Below, piece by piece: positions 45,375-54,360 of a stretch of DNA of 64,000 nucleotides. Every line of letters starts with the position of its first letter. Position 1 is the first letter of the stretch. The notes beneath the pieces were generated by a model that searched no databases, was not told where the DNA came from, and saw nothing but the letters and a program-made list of their open reading frames with translations. Made by a program: the position numbers and the translations under genes. This DNA comes from Eubacteriaceae bacterium (GTDB lineage Bacteria > Bacillota > Clostridia > Eubacteriales > Anaerofustaceae): assembly GCA_009782515.1 (NCBI GenBank), contig WRIY01000007.1, positions 1 to 64,000 on the forward strand, read 5' to 3'.

Positions 45375-47212
45375 CAGGCGGCGGCTATAGCGTAAGAATA
45401 GGCGAAGTGTCTGCAAGCGCACAAGCGCTTTCGGTTTCGCCACTGTGCCTTATAGCCGAGATAGGCACTCAAAAGCTGCTCTTTGAAGAGAAGCCGATGC
45501 CATTGCCATACCTGGGGCAATGCTTCCTTGAGCCAACGCTTGAAGGAGCATTTGCAATAGATGAAAATGGCAATGAAACTGAGCTCATTTGCCTTGGCGA
45601 AGCTTATGAAAGCGCCGCTGAGGACAATAGCTTTGATCGGGAGCTTGTCGCTGCCTGCGCGATTGAGGCTGCGTTTGTCCTCGCTCTTTCAGGCCTTTGC
45701 CACACAGGGCTTACCCTAAGCTCAGCATATATAAACAGCAGCCAGGCAATAAAAAGCGCCAGGTTTGGCCGGCTGTGCATGATTACAGGGCTGGCCGGCG
45801 CTGAACGGCCTCTTGAGAGCCTGGCCCTTTTGCTTGAGGGCATTTTCCATACAAAAGCGCCTGAGCTAAAGAGCGCCGGCGCCGGGAATGCGCTAAATGC
45901 CATAAGGCAAACGGCTAGCGAACTGTCAGTTTCCTGCGACAAAATAAAACCATATATAGCTTCGCCAAGCCACCAGAGGCTGCATACAGTAAATGCAATT
46001 GATGAGCGCAAAGGCAGGCTTTTTTTCTCAGCCTATGATGAGGGCGGCCGAAAGCGCTTTATAAAGGAAGGCAGCGTGCCAGACGCTTTTGTGGGGATTT
46101 CATCTCCCTATTTAGTTGAAATCCAGGGAAAGGCGTTAATATACAGTGCCTTTAGCGACAAAACGATCGAGGCTTTTTCAAGCCCGTTCTATGATCTTGA
46201 CTTAAACAAGGCATTTGCCAAAAGAAAGCTAAGCAGCAGCGACAAAGCAGGCATATTCCTGTGCGTGCTTTTAGCTATTCGTGAGCTTGCATGTATGGGC
46301 AAAGTCCACCGGGACATAAAGCCCTCAAATATCCTGTGCTACGAAAACAGCAATGGAAGCTTGCAAAGCCTTGTTTCTGACTATGACACCGTGGCGGCGA
46401 TGGGGGAGTATTCAACGAGCGGAGGATATACCCCCGGCTATTCGCACCCTTCTATTGAAGAGGGATCAGCCCAGGTTAGCGTCCTGTTTGACATATATTC
46501 CGCAGGGGCTCTGCTGTACCTGTTATACTCTGGAAAGCATCTGTTTAGCACAAACACCGGATATGAGTCAAAGCACTTCATGCCTGCCGGCAAAGCAAAG
46601 CTTAAAGATGCTGCCCTGCAGAGGATGGTTGAGAAATCGATTTGCCCGCTCGGCAGCCAAAAAAGAGACGGATGGGGCTATGGCCTGGTTGAGTCAAAGC
46701 AATCGCCGCTTTTGCCTATCGACGCTTTTATAAACGAATACCTTAGTTATATCAGCGTGCAGCAGCCTGATGACAAGCCCCACTTGCTAGTGCCGCAGGA
46801 GCTTGCGTTCTATGCAAGCCGGTACCCGGGCACAATTCAGGCTATATATGAAGTTTCCGAAAAAATGGCTGGCATGCCGGCAGTAAAATCGCGCAAGTCT
46901 GCCTTCTTAAGAGACGGGGATGTGCACTTTGTCGAGTACTCTTACTCAGCAAAAGGCGGAAGGCTGAAAAAGCTCAAATCATCAGAGCCGTCAAAGCCAA
47001 GAAGCGCAGCTTCATACCGCGAAAGAATCAGCCTGTTTTGCTTTTACAGAACAGGCGAGTACATTCGTTTTGCTGTTATAGATTCGAATTACGTTGCCAG
47101 CCCCTATGATGAAGATGAGGGGATGCTTGAAGAGGGGATGCAGTTTGCCGTGGAGGACGAAAACACGGCTGTATCAAGCACCTATACAGTTTTAAGCATC
47201 AACAGCATATAA
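45353..47212 (+). CDS. Ser/Thr kinase-like protein with a second eroded kinase module
   Basis: 619 residues, soluble. The central domain has KVHRDIKPSNIL (about 316-327), D-Y-D at about 343 in place of DFG, and GYTPGYSHPS where kinases have the APE loop. The first 190 residues look like a shrunken kinase fold: LSGLCHTGLTLSSAYI sits where H-x-x-G-x-x-H-x-D would be. The last 120 residues are a separate beta-rich part. An activity-bearing lysine is not evident, so it may be a weak or scaffold kinase. It overlaps PP2C, and the vWA gene follows 24 nt on. Confidence 0.8.
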   Translation: MENIPLLTGGGYSVRIGEVSASAQALSVSPLCLIAEIGTQKLLFEEKPMPLPYLGQCFLEPTLEGAFAIDENGNETELICLGEAYESAAEDNSFDRELVAACAIEAAFVLALSGLCHTGLTLSSAYINSSQAIKSARFGRLCMITGLAGAERPLESLALLLEGIFHTKAPELKSAGAGNALNAIRQTASELSVSCDKIKPYIASPSHQRLHTVNAIDERKGRLFFSAYDEGGRKRFIKEGSVPDAFVGISSPYLVEIQGKALIYSAFSDKTIEAFSSPFYDLDLNKAFAKRKLSSSDKAGIFLCVLLAIRELACMGKVHRDIKPSNILCYENSNGSLQSLVSDYDTVAAMGEYSTSGGYTPGYSHPSIEEGSAQVSVLFDIYSAGALLYLLYSGKHLFSTNTGYESKHFMPAGKAKLKDAALQRMVEKSICPLGSQKRDGWGYGLVESKQSPLLPIDAFINEYLSYISVQQPDDKPHLLVPQELAFYASRYPGTIQAIYEVSEKMAGMPAVKSRKSAFLRDGDVHFVEYSYSAKGGRLKKLKSSEPSKPRSAASYRERISLFCFYRTGEYIRFAVIDSNYVASPYDEDEGMLEEGMQFAVEDENTAVSSTYTVLSINSI

Positions 47213-47236
47213 AACTTCTGAAAGGAGCTAAGAAGC

Positions 47237-47959
47237 TTGAATGATGAAGTAACTGCAGTATACTGCGACTTTCTAATTGATCTGAACAGCTCTATGTCTA
47301 CACTGTTCAGCTGGGTCAGTCAATACCTTGCTGTGTTTATAAATGAGGCAAGCCATGACTTTCCCAGCGGAGAGTCTGCGATAGACATCCTTAATATTGG
47401 CTTTAGCCTTTTCTACGAAAATATCGTAGAGAGCGTGCGCTTTGGCAGCAAGCAATTCACCAATGACTATAACATGATCATGTCTTTGATAAATTGCCTT
47501 GAGCCGCACGAATCGTCTAAGCGCTATTTGAGAAATATTGAAGGCGCAATAGATGCCTCTATTGCAAAAATGCACAGCGCTGGAGCGAAGAAAGTCGCAT
47601 TAATAATGTTTTCTGACGCATATGAGACAAGCCAGCCTGATATTTCGCCTAGAGCCAGCATTGATGTAGCGTCTCTTTTTATTACGGAAAAGCTGGCAGG
47701 AGGCTCAAACTACCTGAGATCCTGGGAGATGATGCACAATGAAGCTGCCAAGATCGCTACTGAAACTGAAATGCCCGATTTTAAAGTGAATATATGGGAC
47801 AGCGAGATGTTCAGCGCATGGGACAAAAGCTATGCAGCAGTTGGCGGAAGCAGGGCTTACGACGATGCAAAGCACTACCCCATGAAGTCATGGGTACAGG
47901 CTAGCGCTTATAACCGAATAAAGCAATTCATCTCTGTTACCTATACTTTGGGTTCGTAA
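47237..47959 (+). CDS. vWA-like (MIDAS) protein
   Basis: 240 residues; TTG start set by AAAGGAGCT 8 nt upstream. The N-terminal beta strand ends in D-L-N-S-S (15-19), close to the MIDAS motif DxSxS. KKVALIMFSDAYETS (about 118) and VNIWDS (about 192) resemble later strands of the vWA fold. vWA proteins bind partners through Mg2+ and are a standard member of GTPase/ATPase-centred conflict systems. The ATG of the next gene overlaps its stop (TAATG). Confidence 0.7.
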   Translation: MNDEVTAVYCDFLIDLNSSMSTLFSWVSQYLAVFINEASHDFPSGESAIDILNIGFSLFYENIVESVRFGSKQFTNDYNMIMSLINCLEPHESSKRYLRNIEGAIDASIAKMHSAGAKKVALIMFSDAYETSQPDISPRASIDVASLFITEKLAGGSNYLRSWEMMHNEAAKIATETEMPDFKVNIWDSEMFSAWDKSYAAVGGSRAYDDAKHYPMKSWVQASAYNRIKQFISVTYTLGS

Positions 47960-49197
47960 TGGCAAGAAGCGACTATACCATCGAGATAAGCCTGGACAAT
48001 GCTACACGGGACTTTAGGGAATCGCTTTTAGAGCTGCGAAAAGACAAAACCCTGCTTGGCATGGCTTTGTTTCTTGCACCTGATGTGATAGCCTACAGGG
48101 ACAACCTTCCGCGATCTTATAAGACAGCGCCATCAGCAGCAGAGTATATTCGCATGCCGGTGTTTCTCAGCTCAAATCCTGCTGCGAATGAAGCAAAACA
48201 GGCTGCCCTTGGCACTATAGCGATATTTGAGCAGCTTGAAAGCAAGCAAGCTTCCTGCTCTTTTCTGACGCTTAGCCACCTTGTTGTAAACAGGGCAGAC
48301 GCTTCAGATGTGCGCTTCATTTTAGAAGAGCCGTTCAGCCTGTATGCGCACGAAGCGTATAATGGCGGAATCCAAAACGAGCCAGAGCTTGCACTTGCAT
48401 TCAGCAGCTTTGAGAGCTTTGAGAAAGCCCTTAAAGCAAAGCTTGTTGAAAAAATACTTCTTGCAACAACAGTGCTGTGGGAAGGCTACGATTTCCCTAA
48501 CCGCTCGCTTATGTCAGAGCGCTTAGTTGATTCCCTTGCTGCCGGATGCGAGAGCAATGATGATTTAAGAAAAGCAGTTTCGGAAGGCTTTGGAGAAGGC
48601 AGCGAAAAGCCGGTTGCCCAAACCAAAGGCTTCACAGCGAACTGGCGCCAAAAACCGGCTGTGCTCAAAAGAAAAGCCAGGCAAGCTTCAGCTTACAGCG
48701 CCAATGCAGTTATGCTTGTTATGCTGCTAAGCGACAAGTGCGACAGCAAGATGCGCATGACTGCCCAAAGCTACATGAAAAGCATTGTGGATGCATGCAA
48801 AAAACCGGATGGGAGCATGGCTGTTGGCGTTGTCTCGCCAATAGCGGGCGAAAGCTGCCAAACCTCCTTTACCGGCTTTAAGCAATCCCCGGATGGATTG
48901 CATTTCAGCCTTGCATCAGGCACATATGCCCCGGAGTGCGTTCACGTGCTAATCAGGGCGTACGCAGAAGCGCTTAATTTTTGGCAAAGCAGCAATAGCG
49001 CCAGCCTTGCCGCGTTTATTATAGATCCCAGCGGAATTGCCAAGTCAGGCGGCAGAAACTTTTCGCTGATGATGGGCAAAATAGGGCGCCTAACGCAGGA
49101 TTTCCCTGATTTTCAGGCTTTCTATATAGGCGATGGCTCAAATAATGAACACATGCCCGCCCTAAGCGCTACTGAAGCCTCACTACTATTTGTATAG
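47959..49197 (+). CDS. Unrecognised protein of the GTPase cluster
   Basis: 412 residues, soluble, without membrane segments or an evident catalytic motif. It has an N-terminal alpha/beta part with YTIEISLDNATRDF, a linker rich in basic residues near 225-250 (NWRQKPAVLKRKARQ), and a C-terminal part with SLAAFIIDPSGIAKSGG and AFYIGDGSNNE that alternates strands and helices. It is coupled to the vWA gene by a one-base overlap, so it is probably a partner of that protein. I do not recognise the family. Confidence 0.75.
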   Translation: MARSDYTIEISLDNATRDFRESLLELRKDKTLLGMALFLAPDVIAYRDNLPRSYKTAPSAAEYIRMPVFLSSNPAANEAKQAALGTIAIFEQLESKQASCSFLTLSHLVVNRADASDVRFILEEPFSLYAHEAYNGGIQNEPELALAFSSFESFEKALKAKLVEKILLATTVLWEGYDFPNRSLMSERLVDSLAAGCESNDDLRKAVSEGFGEGSEKPVAQTKGFTANWRQKPAVLKRKARQASAYSANAVMLVMLLSDKCDSKMRMTAQSYMKSIVDACKKPDGSMAVGVVSPIAGESCQTSFTGFKQSPDGLHFSLASGTYAPECVHVLIRAYAEALNFWQSSNSASLAAFIIDPSGIAKSGGRNFSLMMGKIGRLTQDFPDFQAFYIGDGSNNEHMPALSATEASLLFV

Positions 49198-49238
49198 CAT
49201 GGGGAGATCCCCTAATGCAGAATATGGTATAAAGAATT

Positions 49239-49736
49239 ATGAAATATGCATTTATGGCCCTAATATTCATGCTGCTAGCTTTTATCGGCTACCGCTTTGC
49301 CAAGCTTTCATACGAGCTTAGGTCAGGCGGGCGCTGCTACAGCCTTGACATAACAACAAGGATGTTTGAAAACGCCCTTGAATATATACGCATATCACGC
49401 TATGGCAGTGATTTGGCAAAGCGCGACGCCTTTTTGCGCGCCAACCGCATTGCCTATGACCAAGGAAGCTTTTCGTACACAGAGTTTTCGCAAAAGGCTG
49501 AAAACCCTGCTTTTGAAGGCTATTCTGACCTTTTATTCTGCCTTGGCTACAAAAGGGCGTTTATCGTGTCAACCCAGCTAAAGCCTTTTCTGATAACCCG
49601 CCAGGAAAGCGCTGTTACAGAAGGCAGGCCGGCAAATGCTGTATATGCAAAGCTTGTTGGCGGCGCTACATACATTTTGGGCAGGCAAGGCTCAGAAAGC
49701 CTTACCATAACTATAGATGAACGGAGCAATTTCTAA
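49239..49736 (+). CDS. Small single-pass membrane protein of the GTPase cluster
   Basis: 165 residues. An N-terminal helix (about 3-22) anchors a mixed alpha/beta domain with no known motif. A GGGGA/TCCCC hairpin lies just before it at 49201-49212, and no strong ribosome site is seen. The stop overlaps the ATG of the GTPase gene (TAATG). It may tether the GTPase to the membrane; that is inference. Confidence 0.72.
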   Translation: MKYAFMALIFMLLAFIGYRFAKLSYELRSGGRCYSLDITTRMFENALEYIRISRYGSDLAKRDAFLRANRIAYDQGSFSYTEFSQKAENPAFEGYSDLLFCLGYKRAFIVSTQLKPFLITRQESAVTEGRPANAVYAKLVGGATYILGRQGSESLTITIDERSNF

Positions 49737-51211
49737 TGGGAGATGTACACTCAGCGGAGGAACTGAGCATTCATATATGCCCCGGATGCGCAGGAATGCT
49801 TGACATACAAAACTGTGGGGTTTACTTTAACAAGATGGCCTTCGGCGATTACGCAAACATGCCGATATTTCGCCGCATGACATCGCGCTTTGCTGAGATC
49901 CGATCAGAGTTTGTTTCTGCTTACCCAAACCTTGCCTATTCCGGCATGAGCGATACAGAAGGCGCATATATTGATGCCGCAATAGCAGCAGAGGTTCATG
50001 AGTATTTCGATGGCTACAATGATGTTGTGTTTGAAATATCAAATGCAATAAAAACCGCAAAGCTGTCCCAGCGCGATGGCGAGAAGCTCGTCAAGTTTGC
50101 GCCTATCTCATCCTCTACGCCAGTGTGCCCGAATTGCGGATTTGTCTTGCCGGAAGACTTTTTTCAAAGAAAAGTCATATACATCGGCATGATTGGCGCA
50201 TCATCTTCCGGGAAAACAGTGTCACTTGCAGTACTGGCCAGAAAAGACTATGCATGCCTGAACTATACCGACCGCTTTAAGTTTGATGGCACATACACTG
50301 AAGCTGATCCCGGCTACTTTGGTGTATATAAAAGCATTATCGAAGACATTAACCAGGGGATTTTGCCCCCGGGAAACCAGAATTTCCGCATACCGCCCCT
50401 GCTTATAAAAATGGATATCAGCAATCCCGCCAAAGATCCTGTCCGCTATCTGATAGCGATTGTTGACTCAGCCGGCGAAGCTTTCCCGGTAAGGGAGCGC
50501 ATCGGCTTTCTAAACTACTGCAGCGGATATATAGTAGCTATAGAGGCGCAAAGCGTTTACTCAGATGCTCAGATCCTGCTTGAGGGCAGCGATGCTCAGG
50601 CCATGCCTACAGGGGCGATCGCACCTTACCTGTCAAGCGAGGAAAGCCAGCAGGAGCACGCAGTATCTGCCGCTGTAGCTGAAAAGACCGTAATTAAGGA
50701 AACGCTTTCGACATCATATGTGCTGACAAAGCCAAAAGAGCAGGCAGCCAGCTACTCTGTTGCAAACCCTGCACTGCATATTGGGGTGCTTAACAATATC
50801 AATTTTTCTGATACGCGGCATCTTGCAATTGTTATGACAAAAGCAGATTTAATACCCGAATCAGAGAAGCATAGAAGCTTTCTGCTCTCAACAGGCGATT
50901 ACAGCTCGGAAGCCAAGGGAAGGTTTGTATTCGATTTTGACAGGCTGGGCAAGAAGAGCAAGCTAGTTCAGTCAACACTAAACAGCAAAGGAATAACGCT
51001 CAACATTGACAACAGGTATAATACTGCCTACTTTGCAGTTTCAGCCACTGGAAAACAGCCAGTGCTGGCAGTTCGTGGCAGAGTGGACAGATGGCAAAGA
51101 GATAGAGCAGAGAGTGTATCTTTTTGTGATGTAATATCGCCGATCAATTTGTATGAGCCCTTCATGTGGCTTATACTTAATAAGCTAAAAGACAACGGTG
51201 ATTTGTTATGA
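49736..51211 (+). CDS. Zinc-ribbon GTPase (double-GTPase-like)
   Basis: 491 residues. A zinc ribbon is split: CPGC at 15-18 and CPNC at 131-134, around a 110-residue insert. The GTPase domain has Walker A GASSSGKT (154-161), Walker B DSAGE (244-248) in place of DxxG, and TKAD (368-371) as the guanine-specificity motif, with a 100-residue insert before the latter. The layout resembles the TRAFAC-like double-GTPase families that neighbour GAP1. It overlaps the next gene by ATGA, which argues for a direct complex. Confidence 0.82.
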   Translation: MGDVHSAEELSIHICPGCAGMLDIQNCGVYFNKMAFGDYANMPIFRRMTSRFAEIRSEFVSAYPNLAYSGMSDTEGAYIDAAIAAEVHEYFDGYNDVVFEISNAIKTAKLSQRDGEKLVKFAPISSSTPVCPNCGFVLPEDFFQRKVIYIGMIGASSSGKTVSLAVLARKDYACLNYTDRFKFDGTYTEADPGYFGVYKSIIEDINQGILPPGNQNFRIPPLLIKMDISNPAKDPVRYLIAIVDSAGEAFPVRERIGFLNYCSGYIVAIEAQSVYSDAQILLEGSDAQAMPTGAIAPYLSSEESQQEHAVSAAVAEKTVIKETLSTSYVLTKPKEQAASYSVANPALHIGVLNNINFSDTRHLAIVMTKADLIPESEKHRSFLLSTGDYSSEAKGRFVFDFDRLGKKSKLVQSTLNSKGITLNIDNRYNTAYFAVSATGKQPVLAVRGRVDRWQRDRAESVSFCDVISPINLYEPFMWLILNKLKDNGDLL

Positions 51212-54200
51212 CTAAACTTGCACAATTTGATCAATACCAGTTTACCTGGGCAGAAAAGAATATGAGCCCGTCAGGGCATGGGCTTGGCATTGTTGGAGCT
51301 TCAAACAATGACTTTGCACATATAGAAGAAATATGCCGAAATATATACAACAGTGTCCGACGCGACGGGGTGCCCAGCAGGCAGCTCATTTACAGCCCCA
51401 AGAACAGGACGTTTGTTATCGCAAATGTTGCTGAGGCTCTCAACTCGCAAAGCCCGCGGCCCACAGAGCTCTATCACCTATACGAGTACAAATCCGCAGG
51501 CAAGCCGATAGCCGAGTGCCCGCCGGAAGAGTATTTGTGCCCGGACACCTTTACAAACAGCTACTATGGCGAGAACCAGGAGCTTCAAGTTGCAGAGCTG
51601 TTTAGCTACCTTCCCAGCGCTGCTGAGCTTTTGCAAAAGCACGGCATCAACGATCCCAACAGCCTTGCTTTCTTTTTGGACAAAATATACAAGGTTGCAT
51701 TCGATCGGGTAACAGGCTTTATTATTGTCGGGGAAGGCGTGTCAACTGCAAACCTGTCTGACTATGCATGCGAAATGGCAGTAATTATACATTCGCTTAT
51801 ACCGCCTTCCGCCAAAAGCAGGGCCACTTTCATATCCAACTCATCAGGCCAGCAGCTTCAGGCGTTTGCCTATAATTTTTGCAACCGCGCCATGCCGACA
51901 TCAGACTTTATGTACAACTCAAAAGACAGATCTGCCTTGTATGAGGACAGCCCGCGCCATGCCCTGGCCATATTTATGGCAAATGCATTCTTTAGCGATC
52001 CGGAGCTGTTTGCTTCATGCAGCGCAGAGCTTGACAGGGTGATTAACTCAAGCAAGCAGTCGCAGGATGAAACGCTGCGGGTGTCTCTTGAATTCATGGG
52101 CATGCACCCTGAGGTAAAGCTGGCATCGCATGCTGCATACAAGTCGTTTAAGGAAATGCACAGCTTTTTCCTTATGCAGCCGGAGTTTGACACGCTCGCA
52201 GCGCAAGCGGGATTTGTCTCGCTGGCAAGCTGCATAGACGATACAAAGGCCCTGTCTGAGCTTGCCCAGCTTGTCGCACAAAATGCTGACACTTCCTATG
52301 CGAAAGCCCGCCTTTTTGAGCTAATAGCCAGAATCGCCGAAAGCGATGCCCAGTCAGCAGGCGAGCTGCTGGAAAACAGCACAGACGCATCACTGCCGAT
52401 TGAGGCCTTCTATTACTTTGCCAACACAGACCGCGAAGGGTTATTCCCGATGGCGGATGCTCCGCTCACTGATGCAAAAAACCTTAGCGAGCTTGAAGCT
52501 ATGTTTGCCAACCCGACCTTCCACCAAAACCTTGAAGGCTATGCCAAAAGGGCTGCAGAGCTGTCATGGGCAGATCCGAACTTCACCTCCAAGAGCAATT
52601 ACCACAGCTTTGCCACAGAGCATGGCGTGTTTGATATATTTGAAGGCCACTCCCGCGCGCTTGCGCACAAAGCTCTAGCCAGCATCAACCCTAACAATAG
52701 CCTCTCAGCCATCAGGAGCGTAGTGCTAAAGCTCCCGGTGACTTTTGGCAAGGAGAGCAGCTTAAACCTGGAGCTTTGGAATATGGCCGCGCTGAATTCA
52801 GAGGATGATCTGGATAATCCTCTGCTGGCTGAAATAGCTGAGCTTTTAAGCCGCAAGAGCGAATATTCTGATATGCGCCTTGGAATCTTTGCACAGCAGG
52901 TAAGCTCCGCGCTTACCATCGACAAAGTCAGCGAGATCGTTTCTGGCGGAAATTGGCAGGGCGACAGCAATGCATTGCCGTTTGTTGAAGCGTTTATTGT
53001 TGACAGGATCGATGAAATTGATATGAACAAGGCAGTGCAGCTGCTATCTCTTTTCCCCTCAAGCGACAAGCTGCTTGGCGAGCTTCAGGCAAAGCTCAAA
53101 GCCAAAGAGGCAGTTTACACTTTCAGAACGCAAGGGGCTAACCGGTTCTTTGGCAATGCCGTGCAGGGAAGCGAGATAGTAGCATATGCCCACAGGGAAA
53201 TAGCCTCTGATGCTGAGCGCTACTTTGATTTCTGCTTTAGGGAGAATGAGGGAATTGATGCGGCAAAAGCGCAAAGCTGGCTTGAGCAAGTAAAAGAGGC
53301 TTTTGGTGGCCATAAAGAAAACGAATTGGCTTTCCACGAATCCTTAAAAGCGTTCTTTGAATATTTTGTAGCAAGCTCTGGCGGGAAGAAGGCCCTGGGC
53401 AGGATAAAGCTTATTACGAATGTTGAGTTCAACATTGCTGCATCAGTGCTTAAGCAGCGCCCGAATGACGATGAATGCCGCATGCTGCTTGTTCACTTTG
53501 CCAACCTTCACTGCATAATTAATAGCCGCATTGCTACTTGGAAGACAATGCAGGCCTACTGCACGCTCAACGGCGGAGGCGATCCCCTTTTATTGTGCGA
53601 ATTCGTTGAAGAGTCTGAAATAATGCTTATACCTGAAAAAGTAGGCGCCATTGCAGAGGGAACTGTCAACAGCGATTACTTTGCTGTTGCTTTTATCAGC
53701 TACTTCCTGGACAACTCTGAGCGCTTTGAAGAAACCTTTGGCAAGCTCAGCAGCGCTGCTTCTGATGAGGCTATGCGCAAAGCGCTGCTTTTGATGCTTG
53801 AGGGCATTCTGCCAAGCCAGGCAACGCAAAATATAATGCAGAGCAAGAGGGAAGGCTTCGCAAGGCTCTTTCATGAGCCGGGGATGCTGGACATTATTCG
53901 CCAGGCTGAAGCAAACATGCACGCGAGAGGCATTGCAAGCATTGTGCCATACCTGCAGAGTTTTGATGCAAGCCTTGCCGAGCGCTATATAGCCCATACA
54001 GCAAGCAAAGCAAGCCCCAAGCCTGAGGGCGGGCGCAAAGCCAGGCTGGGAAGCGCAAGTGCAAGCGACATTTGGTTTATGCCAATTGCTGGCGGCTTTG
54101 CGCCGGCAGTGGCTGCAGCCGCTATTTATAAAGTAATTGCAGCTTTCAGCACAACAAAGGTGTTCTTTGGCGCAATGCTGGCTGCGATCACAGTTTCATT

Positions 54201-54351
54201 CATAATAACAGCAATTAATCTGCGCCGCAGAAATACCGGCGCTGAGATAGGATCCAGCCTGAAAATATCAGCAACCGCTCTTATGTGCGTGCTCTTTATG
54301 ATTGTGATGTATGTAATAGACAGCTTGCTGGCATTTGCTGGAATCGCATGA
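51208..54351 (+). CDS. GAP1-like large protein with C-terminal membrane helices
   Basis: 1047 residues. The first 150 resemble the GAP1 N-terminal domain: YQFTWAEKN, then GHGLGIVGASNND, and a Y-E-Y...Y-Y-G-E-N-Q-E pattern. A mostly helical middle (about 250-950) follows. Near 960-1040 are three hydrophobic segments (AGGFAPAVAAAAIYKVIAAF; FFGAMLAAITVSFIITAI; LMCVLFMIVMYVIDSLLAF) behind a basic linker. In known systems GAP1 partners a GTPase and a vWA protein. The membrane end could be an effector, such as a pore, or just an anchor. Only 9 nt separate its stop from the convergent GGDEF gene. Confidence 0.75.
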   Translation: MTKLAQFDQYQFTWAEKNMSPSGHGLGIVGASNNDFAHIEEICRNIYNSVRRDGVPSRQLIYSPKNRTFVIANVAEALNSQSPRPTELYHLYEYKSAGKPIAECPPEEYLCPDTFTNSYYGENQELQVAELFSYLPSAAELLQKHGINDPNSLAFFLDKIYKVAFDRVTGFIIVGEGVSTANLSDYACEMAVIIHSLIPPSAKSRATFISNSSGQQLQAFAYNFCNRAMPTSDFMYNSKDRSALYEDSPRHALAIFMANAFFSDPELFASCSAELDRVINSSKQSQDETLRVSLEFMGMHPEVKLASHAAYKSFKEMHSFFLMQPEFDTLAAQAGFVSLASCIDDTKALSELAQLVAQNADTSYAKARLFELIARIAESDAQSAGELLENSTDASLPIEAFYYFANTDREGLFPMADAPLTDAKNLSELEAMFANPTFHQNLEGYAKRAAELSWADPNFTSKSNYHSFATEHGVFDIFEGHSRALAHKALASINPNNSLSAIRSVVLKLPVTFGKESSLNLELWNMAALNSEDDLDNPLLAEIAELLSRKSEYSDMRLGIFAQQVSSALTIDKVSEIVSGGNWQGDSNALPFVEAFIVDRIDEIDMNKAVQLLSLFPSSDKLLGELQAKLKAKEAVYTFRTQGANRFFGNAVQGSEIVAYAHREIASDAERYFDFCFRENEGIDAAKAQSWLEQVKEAFGGHKENELAFHESLKAFFEYFVASSGGKKALGRIKLITNVEFNIAASVLKQRPNDDECRMLLVHFANLHCIINSRIATWKTMQAYCTLNGGGDPLLLCEFVEESEIMLIPEKVGAIAEGTVNSDYFAVAFISYFLDNSERFEETFGKLSSAASDEAMRKALLLMLEGILPSQATQNIMQSKREGFARLFHEPGMLDIIRQAEANMHARGIASIVPYLQSFDASLAERYIAHTASKASPKPEGGRKARLGSASASDIWFMPIAGGFAPAVAAAAIYKVIAAFSTTKVFFGAMLAAITVSFIITAINLRRRNTGAEIGSSLKISATALMCVLFMIVMYVIDSLLAFAGIA

Positions 54352-54360
54352 ATTTATAGA

